Shown: one piece after another, positions 43,075 through 52,044 of the stretch
Numbering within the stretch: position 1 is the first letter of the stretch
How the letters are laid out: every line of letters starts with the position of its first letter
NCBI RefSeq assembly: GCF_965248315.1
Contig: NZ_CBDFIX010000002.1
Span: 3,286,001-3,350,000 of the forward strand
DNA length: 64,000 nt
Source: Ulvibacterium sp965248315
GTDB taxonomy: Bacteria; Bacteroidota; Bacteroidia; Flavobacteriales; Flavobacteriaceae
Direction: 5' to 3'
The notes under the pieces: generated by a model
Database searches by the model: none
What the model saw: only the letters and a program-made list of their open reading frames with translations
Told to the model about the DNA's origin: nothing
Made by a program: the position numbers and the translations under genes

Positions 43075-44970
43075 ATGTATAGCTTTACCATGATCAAACT
43101 ACCTATTTGGATATTCGTTATCGCTCTTTCCCTAATCAAAGTCCAAGGTCAAATCCAAAAAAAGGCGGATAGTCTACTTTCTATTTACAATTCCACTAAC
43201 ACAATTGAAACAAAAGTGGATTTACTGGAATCTCTTATAGACAATTACATTTATAATGATACGGATAAGGCAAAGGCTTACATTCAAGAATTGGTCTCCA
43301 TTTCAGACAAGGAGAATTATGAAGCGGGCATAATTTTGGGTCAATTGAACCTTGGTTACTATTATTATAGCATTGAAAAGATGGATTCCGCATCATTTCA
43401 CCTAAATAGGACTTTGGATCTAGCGAAGAAAAAAAACAAAAAAGTCGGTGTGGTAGAGGCACTTTCCAACCTTTCACTGGTTCAAGGGCACAATGGGGAT
43501 TATGTCTCGGCCATACGGCTTATGGACTCTGTCGCCGGAATGTATTTAGATCAGGGGGATTATCTTAACTATGGTGTTTCTATCAACAACTCCGCTGCCC
43601 ACTATTACGATAAAGGAGACTACCTAAAGGCCATGCAAGGTTATCGGAAGGCACTGAAGATTTTGGATACCATTCCGCGCGAACCTTATAGAAAAGCCGA
43701 TGTACTTCGCAACATTGGAAAACTAAACACCAGGCAAGGAAACCAAAAGCAGGCACTGGACTATTTTGGGCAAGCCCTTGAAACGTATTTGGACATAGAG
43801 GATTATGTATACGCCGCTTCCACCTTTACCGACATGGGAAGCGTTCATTCGGATCTAGGAGATGAAAACAAGGCCCTTGAATTCCATAAAAAGGGATTGG
43901 AGATTAGCCAATTAAGCAAAAACAATTCCGTGTCCATTATTTCTTATGGAAACATTGGAATAGCTTACAAAAACCTAGGGAAATATGATATGGCCATCGA
44001 AAATCTCAAAAAATGTCTAGCGTATGATAGACAAGAACTTTCGGATATCAATGAGGTTATCTATTTGTACCACATTGGCAACTCTTTTACGTACAAAAAG
44101 GAATTCTCTACAGCGGAAAAATATCTAAATGAAGCAATCTCACTTGCGGAAAAAGGAGAAATAGGCAACGAGCTCCTTAACGCCTTGGATTATAGAGCAT
44201 TCAACTCTGAGCAAAAAGGGGAACCACAATCCGCTTTGGTTGATATTAGAGCATCCCAGACTATAAAAGACAGTCTATTCTCCACCGAAAAGGCAAAGCA
44301 AATCAGTGAGCTTCAAACCGCCTATGAAACCGAAAAGAAGGAAGCCGCCATTGCTCTGCAGCAAGAAGAAATAAAGACTTTGAACGAAAAGGCCAAGGTG
44401 GATAAATTGACCAAAGGTCTATATGCCGGGGGCATGTTCACCTTTATCAGCATTTCCGGGTTGTTGTTTTTTGGGTTTAGACAACGTATAAAAAAGAATC
44501 GCATAGCACGCGAAAAACAAGAGGAAATCTATCAAAGAGAGATTGAGCATAAACATAAGGAACTGGCCAGCCAGACCTTGCATTTGGTGCAAAAGAATAC
44601 CTTCATCCAGGAGTTGTTGGAAAACCTGGAAAACATCCGATATTCCCCGGAAAAGTTCAAAATGGAATTCCGACGAATCGTCATGCTACTTAGAAAGGAA
44701 AACGCCTCGGACAAGGACTGGGAGGTATTTAAAACATATTTTTCAGAGGTTCACAACGACTTTGACCAAAAGCTAAAGACCTTGTACAACGATATTTCAG
44801 AAAAGGAGATTCGTTTGGCCGCCTTTCTACGGATGAACCTGACCACCAAGGAGATTGCGGCTACCCTCAATGTGCTGCCGGACAGTATCCTTAAATCCAA
44901 ATACCGATTAAAGAAAAAGCTGGGATTGGATAAGGAAATAGATTTGACCAGTTTTTTGAACACTATTTGA
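43075..44970 (+). CDS. Membrane-anchored TPR protein with C-terminal LuxR-like HTH, paralogue 1
   Basis: The 631-residue protein (a second Met five codons in is possible) has an N-terminal signal, about seven TPR units to residue ~400, a coiled segment, one membrane span (GGMFTFISISGLLFFGF) and a cytoplasmic C-terminal coiled coil. It ends in a helix-turn-helix of LuxR/GerE style (SEKEIRLAAFLRMNLTTKEIAATLN, then DSILKSKYRLKKKLGL). Such proteins in Flavobacteria are likely one-component sensors reaching through the inner membrane. Site 2 lies 70 bp upstream; the divergent gene is the cytolysin-like lipoprotein. Confidence 0.82.
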   Translation: MYSFTMIKLPIWIFVIALSLIKVQGQIQKKADSLLSIYNSTNTIETKVDLLESLIDNYIYNDTDKAKAYIQELVSISDKENYEAGIILGQLNLGYYYYSIEKMDSASFHLNRTLDLAKKKNKKVGVVEALSNLSLVQGHNGDYVSAIRLMDSVAGMYLDQGDYLNYGVSINNSAAHYYDKGDYLKAMQGYRKALKILDTIPREPYRKADVLRNIGKLNTRQGNQKQALDYFGQALETYLDIEDYVYAASTFTDMGSVHSDLGDENKALEFHKKGLEISQLSKNNSVSIISYGNIGIAYKNLGKYDMAIENLKKCLAYDRQELSDINEVIYLYHIGNSFTYKKEFSTAEKYLNEAISLAEKGEIGNELLNALDYRAFNSEQKGEPQSALVDIRASQTIKDSLFSTEKAKQISELQTAYETEKKEAAIALQQEEIKTLNEKAKVDKLTKGLYAGGMFTFISISGLLFFGFRQRIKKNRIAREKQEEIYQREIEHKHKELASQTLHLVQKNTFIQELLENLENIRYSPEKFKMEFRRIVMLLRKENASDKDWEVFKTYFSEVHNDFDQKLKTLYNDISEKEIRLAAFLRMNLTTKEIAATLNVLPDSILKSKYRLKKKLGLDKEIDLTSFLNTI

Positions 44971-45367
44971 ATCACAAAACCTTATTTATCCCTTATTACC
45001 AGAAAGGAGGATTCAATTAGTAGTAGACGCAATCAAGTGTCGTTGGCACTGAAACTACAAACGAAGTCATTTCTTTTTAAGATACTCTTGGTCATCACTA
45101 TGCCTAGGCGAGTCAATGTTTCAAAAACAATGCCTAGAATGGTCTGCCCAAAATGAGTTAAACTATTTTCATGCCTTTTTGGATTTTAGAAATTGTTCAA
45201 GAATCCGTGCCAAGCCTTTATTGATCCATGCATATTGAGGTTTGGATCAATTACAATTGCTTTTTCCGCATGGACAGCGCAAAGCTCTATACGCCACCCA
45301 AAAGTTATAATCTAATAACAATCAATTAGTTACATATATTATTTCAAGAAGGAGGTATCCAGAACCT
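44971..45367. other. Intergenic region between the two TPR-HTH paralogues
   Basis: No gene is seen. It contains the palindrome GCCTAGGC (45102-45109), a repeated ATGCCTAG word nearby, and AT-rich promoter-like sequence leading to operator site 3. No terminator hairpin with a T-tract was found after the first paralogue. Confidence 0.4.
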
Positions 45368-45384
45368 ATGGACAAACTATGGAC
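45368..45384. promoter_or_regulatory. Direct-repeat operator ATGGAC-N5-ATGGAC, site 3
   Basis: ATGGACAAACTATGGAC, the same half-sites and 11-bp period as sites 1 and 2, with two changes in the spacer. It ends 55 bp before the second TPR-HTH start codon. Confidence 0.6.
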
Positions 45385-45439
45385 AGAGACCATCCGCTCG
45401 GAGAATGGAGTAAATTGAGGTATCTAAGTTTAACCGGAC

Positions 45440-47326
45440 ATGAAAACAAAGCTGTCAACCGTTTTAGCGGGCCTACTATTCCTTTGGTTTGGCTATGGAC
45501 AAGGCAAGAATCAAATACAGGTGGATAGCCTTTTAAAGGTTTACGAAGCCTCCAACAACATAGAGGGTCAAGTTGAAATACTGGATGATGTCATTGATCT
45601 TTTGATTTACAATGATTCAGAAAAGGCGAAGATCTTCATTTTAAAGATGCGTAAAATCTCTAAGGATGCCGAGTATGCAAAAGGCATACTTCAGGGCGAT
45701 TTTAATTTGGGATACCATTACTTCAATCTGCAGGAAATGGATTCGGCCGAATACTATTTCAATAAAACCCTAGAGCAATCAAAACTAATAAATGACGATT
45801 CCTTTGTATCCAGCACGCTGAAAAATTTGTCCATCTTACAGGCACATAATGGGAATTACCCGGAAGCTATACGCTTAATGGACAGCGTTGCAAAAATAAA
45901 TATAGTGGAAGGAGATTATTTAAGGTATGGTTCGGCGCTCAGTGATAACGGAGTGCACTATTACGAGTTAGGCAATTACCCTAAAGCCATGGAACTTTAT
46001 AAAAAGGCCTTGACCATCTATGACTCCCTCGACATACGAACCTATCATAAAGCAGATTTGTTCAGGAACTTGGGCAAGCTACATAGTGTAATGGCCAACA
46101 ACGAAAAGGCCATCACTTATTTTGAACAAGCCATTACTGTGTACAAGAGGTTGGAGGATAATTATTTCCTTTCCAATACCCTAGTGGATATGGGCAATGT
46201 CTACTCCTCCCAAAAAAAACACGCTGCTGCCATAAAAAAATACCAGGAAAGCCTGGAAATGGCCTTGGCCTATACTTTCCCATCCCCAGAAATCATTGCC
46301 TATGGCAACATTGGTAATGAGTACCTGAATTTAAAAGACTACCCAAAAGCCGTGGAATATCTTGAAAAAGCGGTTAGTAAGGGAAAAGAAATTTCCGCTA
46401 CCAACAACTGGATTACAGACCTGGCGAACCTTGGTCGGGCCTATGCCCTTACGAAAAGGTTTCAGAAAGGAGTCATTTTATTGGATAAGGCCGTAAACTT
46501 GTCCGATTCTATTGGGGTCTCCAACGAATTACAAAATACCCTTTACAAAAGAGGTTTGGTCTATGAACAAAACGGAGACCTCCAGAAAGCCATCCTAGAT
46601 TTCAAAAGATCGAGAGTTATCAGTGATAGTTTATTCTCCAAAGAGAAGGCAAAACAAATCGATGAGTTACAGACCTTATATGAAACCGAACGTAGGGAAG
46701 CAGAAATTGCATTAAAAGAAGAGGAAATCAATACATTGAACGAAAAGGCTAAAGTGGATAGACTCAGCAAAGGGCTGTATGCGGGAGGCATGTTTACCTT
46801 CATTGCCGTTTCCGGTCTATTGTTTTTTGGGTTTCGTCAACGTATAAAGAAAAACAGAATAGAACGTGAAAAGCAGGAGCAAATCTACAGACAGGAAATT
46901 GCCCATAAAAAGAAAGAGCTCGCCAGCCAGACATTGCATTTGGTCCAAAAAAACACTTTCATTCAGGAACTTCTGGGCAACCTTCAAAGTATAAAAAATG
47001 ACCCGGATCGTTTTAAAGTGGAATTCAGACGTATCGTCATGCTACTTAAAAAAGAAAATGCCTCGGACAAGGACTGGGAAGTCTTCAAAACCTATTTTGC
47101 TGAGGTGCATAACGACTTTGACCAAAAGCTAAAGACCTTATATAACGATATTTCGGAAAAAGAAATCCGATTGGCGGCTTTTTTACGGATGAACCTGACC
47201 ACCAAGGAAATTGCCGCGACCCTCAATGTGCTGCCGGACAGCATCCTCAAGTCCAAATACCGATTAAAAAAGAAATTAGGCTTGGAAAAGGCGACCGATT
47301 TGATCAAGTTCTTAAATACGTTATAA
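45440..47326 (+). CDS. Membrane-anchored TPR protein with C-terminal LuxR-like HTH, paralogue 2
   Basis: The 628-residue protein has the same layout as its neighbour: signal peptide (LSTVLAGLLFLWFGYGQG), TPR units, one membrane span (GGMFTFIAVSGLLFFGF), coiled coil and the HTH. The last ~120 residues are almost identical to paralogue 1, including the DNA-contacting stretch, while the TPR halves differ much more. The two probably bind the same operator but answer different signals. Operator site 3 lies 55 bp upstream. Confidence 0.82.
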   Translation: MKTKLSTVLAGLLFLWFGYGQGKNQIQVDSLLKVYEASNNIEGQVEILDDVIDLLIYNDSEKAKIFILKMRKISKDAEYAKGILQGDFNLGYHYFNLQEMDSAEYYFNKTLEQSKLINDDSFVSSTLKNLSILQAHNGNYPEAIRLMDSVAKINIVEGDYLRYGSALSDNGVHYYELGNYPKAMELYKKALTIYDSLDIRTYHKADLFRNLGKLHSVMANNEKAITYFEQAITVYKRLEDNYFLSNTLVDMGNVYSSQKKHAAAIKKYQESLEMALAYTFPSPEIIAYGNIGNEYLNLKDYPKAVEYLEKAVSKGKEISATNNWITDLANLGRAYALTKRFQKGVILLDKAVNLSDSIGVSNELQNTLYKRGLVYEQNGDLQKAILDFKRSRVISDSLFSKEKAKQIDELQTLYETERREAEIALKEEEINTLNEKAKVDRLSKGLYAGGMFTFIAVSGLLFFGFRQRIKKNRIEREKQEQIYRQEIAHKKKELASQTLHLVQKNTFIQELLGNLQSIKNDPDRFKVEFRRIVMLLKKENASDKDWEVFKTYFAEVHNDFDQKLKTLYNDISEKEIRLAAFLRMNLTTKEIAATLNVLPDSILKSKYRLKKKLGLEKATDLIKFLNTL

Positions 47327-47354
47327 AAGTTAGGTCAACAAATTTTCCCTATCG

Positions 47355-47362
47355 TATCTTTG
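47355..47362 (+). promoter_or_regulatory. Putative -7 element TATCTTTG, possibly giving a leaderless transcript
   Basis: Matches TAnnTTTG and ends 4 bp before the GTG start of the DCC-family gene, so the transcript would begin at or very near the start codon. Confidence 0.5.
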
Positions 47363-47366
47363 TAGG

Positions 47367-47774
47367 GTGGAAAAGGATAAGAAAGTTATTCTCTTTGATG
47401 GAGTTTGCAATCTTTGCAATAACTCCGTTCAATTCATTATAAAACGGGATAGGAAGGATGTATTTCGCTACGCGGCCCTGCAAAGTGAAATAGGTAAAGA
47501 ACTCCTTGCGGAACGAAATATTGACACCTCAAAGGTAGATTCCATCATTCTTATAGAGCCCGGGGTCGCTTTTTACACCAAATCCGATGCAGCTCTGGAA
47601 ATAGGGCGGTCTTTTGGGGGAGCTTGGATATTATTATCTGTATTTTACTTGATTCCCAGTTCGTTACGTAATATCGTATACGATTTTGTAGCCAAAAATA
47701 GATACCGTTGGTTTGGTAGAAAGGACGCTTGTATGATACCTACCCCCGATTTAAAGGCGAAGTTTTTGGGTTAA
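47367..47774 (+). CDS. DCC family thiol-disulfide oxidoreductase (DUF393)
   Basis: The 135-residue protein starts at GTG 47367. The family motif FDGVCNLCNNSVQFI supplies the DxxCxxC thioredoxin-like site near the N terminus, and the C-terminal part keeps VAKNRYRWFGRKDAC. The family is predicted to act in disulfide exchange, with little experimental work. It shares no bases with the next gene. Confidence 0.85.
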   Translation: MEKDKKVILFDGVCNLCNNSVQFIIKRDRKDVFRYAALQSEIGKELLAERNIDTSKVDSIILIEPGVAFYTKSDAALEIGRSFGGAWILLSVFYLIPSSLRNIVYDFVAKNRYRWFGRKDACMIPTPDLKAKFLG

Positions 47775-47881
47775 ATAAGCCAAAGGAATACTTCCCTCAT
47801 TGCAATCCGCTGTTCACCCACTATAGATTGCCAAATCTTGTTGTTGGAGTTATGTTTATCGTCAACTTAAAAACGATAACT

Positions 47882-49984
47882 ATGCGTAATCTGTTCTTTC
47901 TCCTACTAATTTGCCCATTCTTAATCTTTGGAAATGACAAAAAAATTTCTTCTAAAATAAAAGAAGTAACCGTTTATTTGGGCGGAGCCAATGTTACTCG
48001 TACAGCAGAATGTAATTTGCCTTATGGTCGCTCGGAAATTACATTAACTGGACTTTCAACCAAAATTGATGAAAGTAGCATCCAAATTTCCGGTTTGCAA
48101 ACAGCATCCATACTTTCCATGTCATATGACATCAACTACTTAGTTAAAGAAGGTGAAAATACAGAATCATTGATGTTGCAGCAAAAAATAGATGCACAGG
48201 AATTACAAATAGCACTATTAAAAAACAGAATTTCTGGTCTCGAAGAGGAGGAACAGATAATTCGCTCAAACCGCTCTTTGGGTAACAGGGTTGAATCTCT
48301 GAATTTAGACAAAATCAAAGAAGTAAGCATATACTATAGGCAACGTATAACGGCCATTAAAGACGAGATATTTAAAACGAATCAAAAAATTAACGGCCTT
48401 CAGCTGGAAATACGAAAAATCCAAAAACAAATGGCAGAAATGAACAATATCCCGGAAAAAGAGCAGGGAGAAATTAAAATAAAGTTCGATTCGCCGGTAG
48501 CCAGTAGATTCAAATTGATTTTTTCCTATCAAGTTTCAGATGCTGGTTGGATTCCCAACTATGATATTAAATCCAGTGGCATCAACAATCCTTTGAGCCT
48601 AGGTTACAAAGCATATGTTTATCAAAAAACGGGAACGGACTGGAACAATGTAAATATTACCTTATCAACAGGAAGCCCAAATATTAACGTTTCCAAACCT
48701 AACTTGGGAACCAAGTATTTGAATTTTACCAATTCCTATCAAAAACTGAGAGAAGAAACCACAACCAAAAAGCAACGGTACGTCTACAATCCGACGGTAA
48801 AACAGGTTACGGGCACCGTTTCTGACGAATCTGGCGCTCCTTTACCCGGTGTAAATATTGTCATAAAAGGTACATCTAAAGGTACCCAGACTGATTTCGA
48901 TGGTTATTTTACCCTCGATGCACAAAACGGAAGAGATTTGGTAGTGTCATACATCGGCTTCGAAACTGAGGAATTACCCATCTACTCCTCAATCATGAAT
49001 ATTAGACTAAATGAGGATGCACAAGTTTTGGATGAGGTGGTAGTCGCTGGTTATGGTAGTAGTTCCAAAAATGCTATGACCGGGGCGGCGAGTTCTGTTT
49101 CGGCAGAACAAGTTTTACGGGGAAAAGTAGCCGGATTACATACAAACAGTACTTCCGGCATTAAACTACGTGGAATTTCAAAAATTAGAAAAAATTCAAA
49201 TCCTCTTTATGTTATCGATGGTACAATAATCTCTCCCGAAGATATGGCTGAAATTGATCCAGCAGTCATAGCATCGGTGGAGGTTTTGAAGGGTACGAAC
49301 GCCAATGCGCTCTACGGTTCTAGAGGCGCTAATGGAGTAATAGTTATGACTACCCAAAAAAGTAATGTGCAAGATGAAGTTACCAATACCAAGTTCGTCA
49401 TTAAAAAACCACATTCCATCGTTTCGGATGGAGATGTTACGGTAATTGAAATAAATACATTTATGATGGACGCCCAGTACGAATACTACGCTGCCCCTAT
49501 AGTCAATGAAAATGTATTCTTAACCGCAAAGTTCAAGGGTTGGGAAAAACACCATCTTCTCCCTGGTGAAGCTAGTATTTATTTTAAAGGCACTTATGCC
49601 GGAAAAACTAGTATCGATCCTTATACTACCAATAAGGAAATGACTTTATCCTTGGGAGTTGACCCAAATATTACGGTAACCCGAAAGCAGAACAAAAATT
49701 TTAAAAGTAAATCGTTCATGGGCAACAACCGTATTTTGGATCGTACTTATGATTTGGAAGTTAAAAACAATAAAGTAGTTGCAATCAATTTGAGGTTAAT
49801 GGACAGGATACCTATTTCCCAAAACAAGGAAATTAAAGTAGACAACATTGAAATCAACTCTGCCAACTATGAAAATAAAAAAGGTTTGTTGGTCTGGAAC
49901 TTAAGCTTGAAACCCCAAGAAACTAGAATTGAAACCTTTTCATTTCAAATAAAATATCCTAAATACAAGCGAATTTCTCTATAA
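47882..49984 (+). CDS. DUF4139 protein with inserted SusC-like CarboxypepD_reg and TonB-plug segment
   Basis: The start is placed at the ATG at 47882, giving a signal peptide (MRNLFFLLLICPFLIFG) and 700 residues; an upstream in-frame reading overlaps the DCC gene and is rejected. The N terminus (VTVYLGGANVTRTAECNLP) and C terminus (LPGEASIYFKGTYAGKTSI, TYDLEVKNNK) are a DUF4139/MuiA-like protein with a coiled coil at ~100-200. Between them (~310-500) lie VTGTVSDESGAPLPGVNI and a plug-like stretch (GIKLRGISKIRKNSNPLYVIDG, ALYGSRGANGVIVMTTQ), normally found in SusC outer-membrane receptors. No beta-barrel follows. Confidence 0.78.
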   Translation: MRNLFFLLLICPFLIFGNDKKISSKIKEVTVYLGGANVTRTAECNLPYGRSEITLTGLSTKIDESSIQISGLQTASILSMSYDINYLVKEGENTESLMLQQKIDAQELQIALLKNRISGLEEEEQIIRSNRSLGNRVESLNLDKIKEVSIYYRQRITAIKDEIFKTNQKINGLQLEIRKIQKQMAEMNNIPEKEQGEIKIKFDSPVASRFKLIFSYQVSDAGWIPNYDIKSSGINNPLSLGYKAYVYQKTGTDWNNVNITLSTGSPNINVSKPNLGTKYLNFTNSYQKLREETTTKKQRYVYNPTVKQVTGTVSDESGAPLPGVNIVIKGTSKGTQTDFDGYFTLDAQNGRDLVVSYIGFETEELPIYSSIMNIRLNEDAQVLDEVVVAGYGSSSKNAMTGAASSVSAEQVLRGKVAGLHTNSTSGIKLRGISKIRKNSNPLYVIDGTIISPEDMAEIDPAVIASVEVLKGTNANALYGSRGANGVIVMTTQKSNVQDEVTNTKFVIKKPHSIVSDGDVTVIEINTFMMDAQYEYYAAPIVNENVFLTAKFKGWEKHHLLPGEASIYFKGTYAGKTSIDPYTTNKEMTLSLGVDPNITVTRKQNKNFKSKSFMGNNRILDRTYDLEVKNNKVVAINLRLMDRIPISQNKEIKVDNIEINSANYENKKGLLVWNLSLKPQETRIETFSFQIKYPKYKRISL

Positions 49985-49992
49985 AGTCAATA

Positions 49993-50020
49993 GAACCTAC
50001 TTTTCTAAGAGGGTAGGTTC
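49993..50020. terminator. Hairpin between convergent genes, possible terminator
   Basis: Perfect 8-bp stem GAACCTAC/GTAGGTTC with a 12-nt loop in the 57-bp gap between the DUF4139 and DUF1704 genes. No T-tract follows on either side, so termination is only inferred from position. Confidence 0.4.
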
Positions 50021-50041
50021 GGATGTCATTCAGATATGCTG

Positions 50042-51214
50042 CTACTTCAAATTATTCAAGATAAAATCGAGTGTTTTGTTTTTGTTCAAGTTTTGTCCAT
50101 AGGCCAAGTTTGTATGGCTAATCTTCTTGGCCAGTCCCAAATCAAAAAGATGCTCAATGTCTTTTTCACGTTCCAAGGTTACCTTCCCGGTAAGCAATAC
50201 ATCCATGGACTTTTGCTTGCTGTAGCGCTTGTATATTTTTCGAAGTCCGCTTAGATATAGGTGGTCTTTGGTAAAGCCCCCTCCCCTATGTGCCCTAAGC
50301 GTAATGGTAAAAGCGGCGTGACGATTGAGCTTGTATTGATTATGGATCATATCAAAAGTATCCGCAAAGCTATATCCCTTGATCAAACTATCCGAAGCTA
50401 ATACGCGATAGGCCAATTCCTTCAAACGCTTCAACGTCAAAGCCCCGCTCATATATTCACTAAAAACTGCCAAACCTTCTTGGGTTTCCTCATTTTTTGG
50501 GAAACCGTTGGAGAATATTTTTAGCGGTTGTACCAAACCGTTAAATGTTGTGACCAGATGCACCCCGATTTCATGGTTGGCCAAAGTGTGCAGTTCGTTC
50601 TTACTGAACTTCACATTTTTTTTAATCAATAAAGTCCTGGAAATGTTGCTAACCATGGCCTCAGCCGCAATATGGGTAGAAAATTTAATGTTTAGGGGAA
50701 ATTCGTACCGCTTTACAAAATCTTGAAAATAGGCCTTGGCTTCATAACAATCAAACCGTTTCTCCATTTCATCTGAAATAGGTTCGTCATCAAAATGTAA
50801 TATAAATTTGGCGTTTTGCACGTCCCTTTCCGTAGGCGTCCCATATACTTGGAGCGAATTGTAATAAAATGATTCTCCCTCTCCTATGGTCTCAATGCAT
50901 TCCACCATATTGGAATAGAAATAGATAGTATCCCTATACAGTTTCCTAACTTGGGGGTCGGAAATCTGTTCCAAACGTTGTGAAAAAAAGAGCCGATGCA
51001 GTTTATAAGGGTCAAACTTTAGCTTCGGATATCTGAATTTGGGTTCACATGTATATTTTGAAGTAAAAAACCGCTGCTTTTCCTTTTCTATATTTAAGGG
51101 GTTTACATGGCCTAGCAACTCTATTTTCTTTACCAATCCATCCAAACGGTCATCAATTTCGAACAAACTGGCATATTCCTGCTCAATTTCGGTACGTTCC
51201 GCTTCCTCTATCAT
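50042..51214 (-). CDS. DUF1704 (QEGLA-motif) metallopeptidase-like protein
   Basis: The 390-residue protein contains NHEIGVHLVTTFNG, an HExxxH zinc motif, followed by the TQEGLAVFSEY signature of DUF1704 (MATCAP-like) proteins. It is the last of three overlapping genes: ATP-grasp, N-formylglutamate amidohydrolase, this gene, with a 4-bp overlap to the amidohydrolase. The eukaryotic relatives MATCAP1/2 are tubulin carboxypeptidases, so hydrolysis of a C-terminal peptide bond in a small glutamate-containing molecule is an attractive inference. Confidence 0.82.
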   Translation of the reverse strand: MIEEAERTEIEQEYASLFEIDDRLDGLVKKIELLGHVNPLNIEKEKQRFFTSKYTCEPKFRYPKLKFDPYKLHRLFFSQRLEQISDPQVRKLYRDTIYFYSNMVECIETIGEGESFYYNSLQVYGTPTERDVQNAKFILHFDDEPISDEMEKRFDCYEAKAYFQDFVKRYEFPLNIKFSTHIAAEAMVSNISRTLLIKKNVKFSKNELHTLANHEIGVHLVTTFNGLVQPLKIFSNGFPKNEETQEGLAVFSEYMSGALTLKRLKELAYRVLASDSLIKGYSFADTFDMIHNQYKLNRHAAFTITLRAHRGGGFTKDHLYLSGLRKIYKRYSKQKSMDVLLTGKVTLEREKDIEHLFDLGLAKKISHTNLAYGQNLNKNKTLDFILNNLK

Positions 51215-52044
51215 AACTTTTCTTCCAAAAATTCCTTGACCTGCAAAGGTATCAATTCTTTTAATTGCTCCTCCACTGAGCGCACTACTTCCGGGTAATG
51301 AATTCCGGTAAGCTCATCACAGTAAACCTTGGCAATTTCCGTGGCAAGGACCAAGGAATGATCAAAATTAGCAGTAATGTATTTTAAAAAATGACCATTT
51401 CCCTGAAAGGTATCGTTGATTTTTGAGGAAGAAGATATCCCGTTTGGCAAATCGATATTTCCCAGTTTTTGGCTCCATGAAGATACCGTCTCCCCAAATC
51501 GTTTCGTATTGATATTGATGGTTCCCAAGTTCCAAGTAGGTACTTCCCTCTCCCATCGTTTCCAATTGTAGCTGTGCATATCAAAAATTAGGGCCCTGCC
51601 ATGTTTTGATTCTATTTTCCCGATTAGAGCACGTACAACCCGGTAAAAATTGTCATGTTTCTCCAAACTATGTCTTCTTTCAGAAGCCGGCAAGGGACTT
51701 TTCCATAATTGCTTTCCCCATGCAGTATCAAAAACGGCGGTTTGCGGCGGTCGGTTCAGATCATACTCAAATCGGCTATCGCACCCTGCAATTACTATGG
51801 GGTGCGATTGTACCATTGCCTTGGTGCAAGGATCCTCCTCGTACCAGCGCTCATATTCCGTGTGCAAACAGTTTTCCCAGAGTGATTTCCGAAATTGATG
51901 TCCATCATGGACGGCCCCACAAACGTACGGAGCGTAATCTTCTATTTTAAGGGTAAAGGAGTAATCTTCGGAAACCGCCTCAAAAGGGATTTCCGATTGA
52001 ATCAATGCGATTATATTTTTTATGGAAAGTCTACGCATTTTCAA
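51211..52044 (-). CDS. N-formylglutamate amidohydrolase family protein
   Basis: The 277-residue protein shows the FGase pattern, including LIFDMHSYNWKR with metal ligands, and SAVHDGHQFRKSL-like N-terminal sequence (CGAVHDGHQFR). The family removes formyl or related groups from N-acyl-glutamate. Here it lies between an ATP-grasp ligase (14-bp overlap) and DUF1704 (4-bp overlap), not among histidine-degradation genes, so a different substrate is likely. Confidence 0.82.
   Translation of the reverse strand: MKMRRLSIKNIIALIQSEIPFEAVSEDYSFTLKIEDYAPYVCGAVHDGHQFRKSLWENCLHTEYERWYEEDPCTKAMVQSHPIVIAGCDSRFEYDLNRPPQTAVFDTAWGKQLWKSPLPASERRHSLEKHDNFYRVVRALIGKIESKHGRALIFDMHSYNWKRWEREVPTWNLGTININTKRFGETVSSWSQKLGNIDLPNGISSSSKINDTFQGNGHFLKYITANFDHSLVLATEIAKVYCDELTGIHYPEVVRSVEEQLKELIPLQVKEFLEEKL

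Noticed and set aside
47729..47881. N-terminal extension of the DUF4139 protein
   Set aside because: It overlaps the DCC gene and lacks a signal peptide; the ATG at 47882 gives a clean one.
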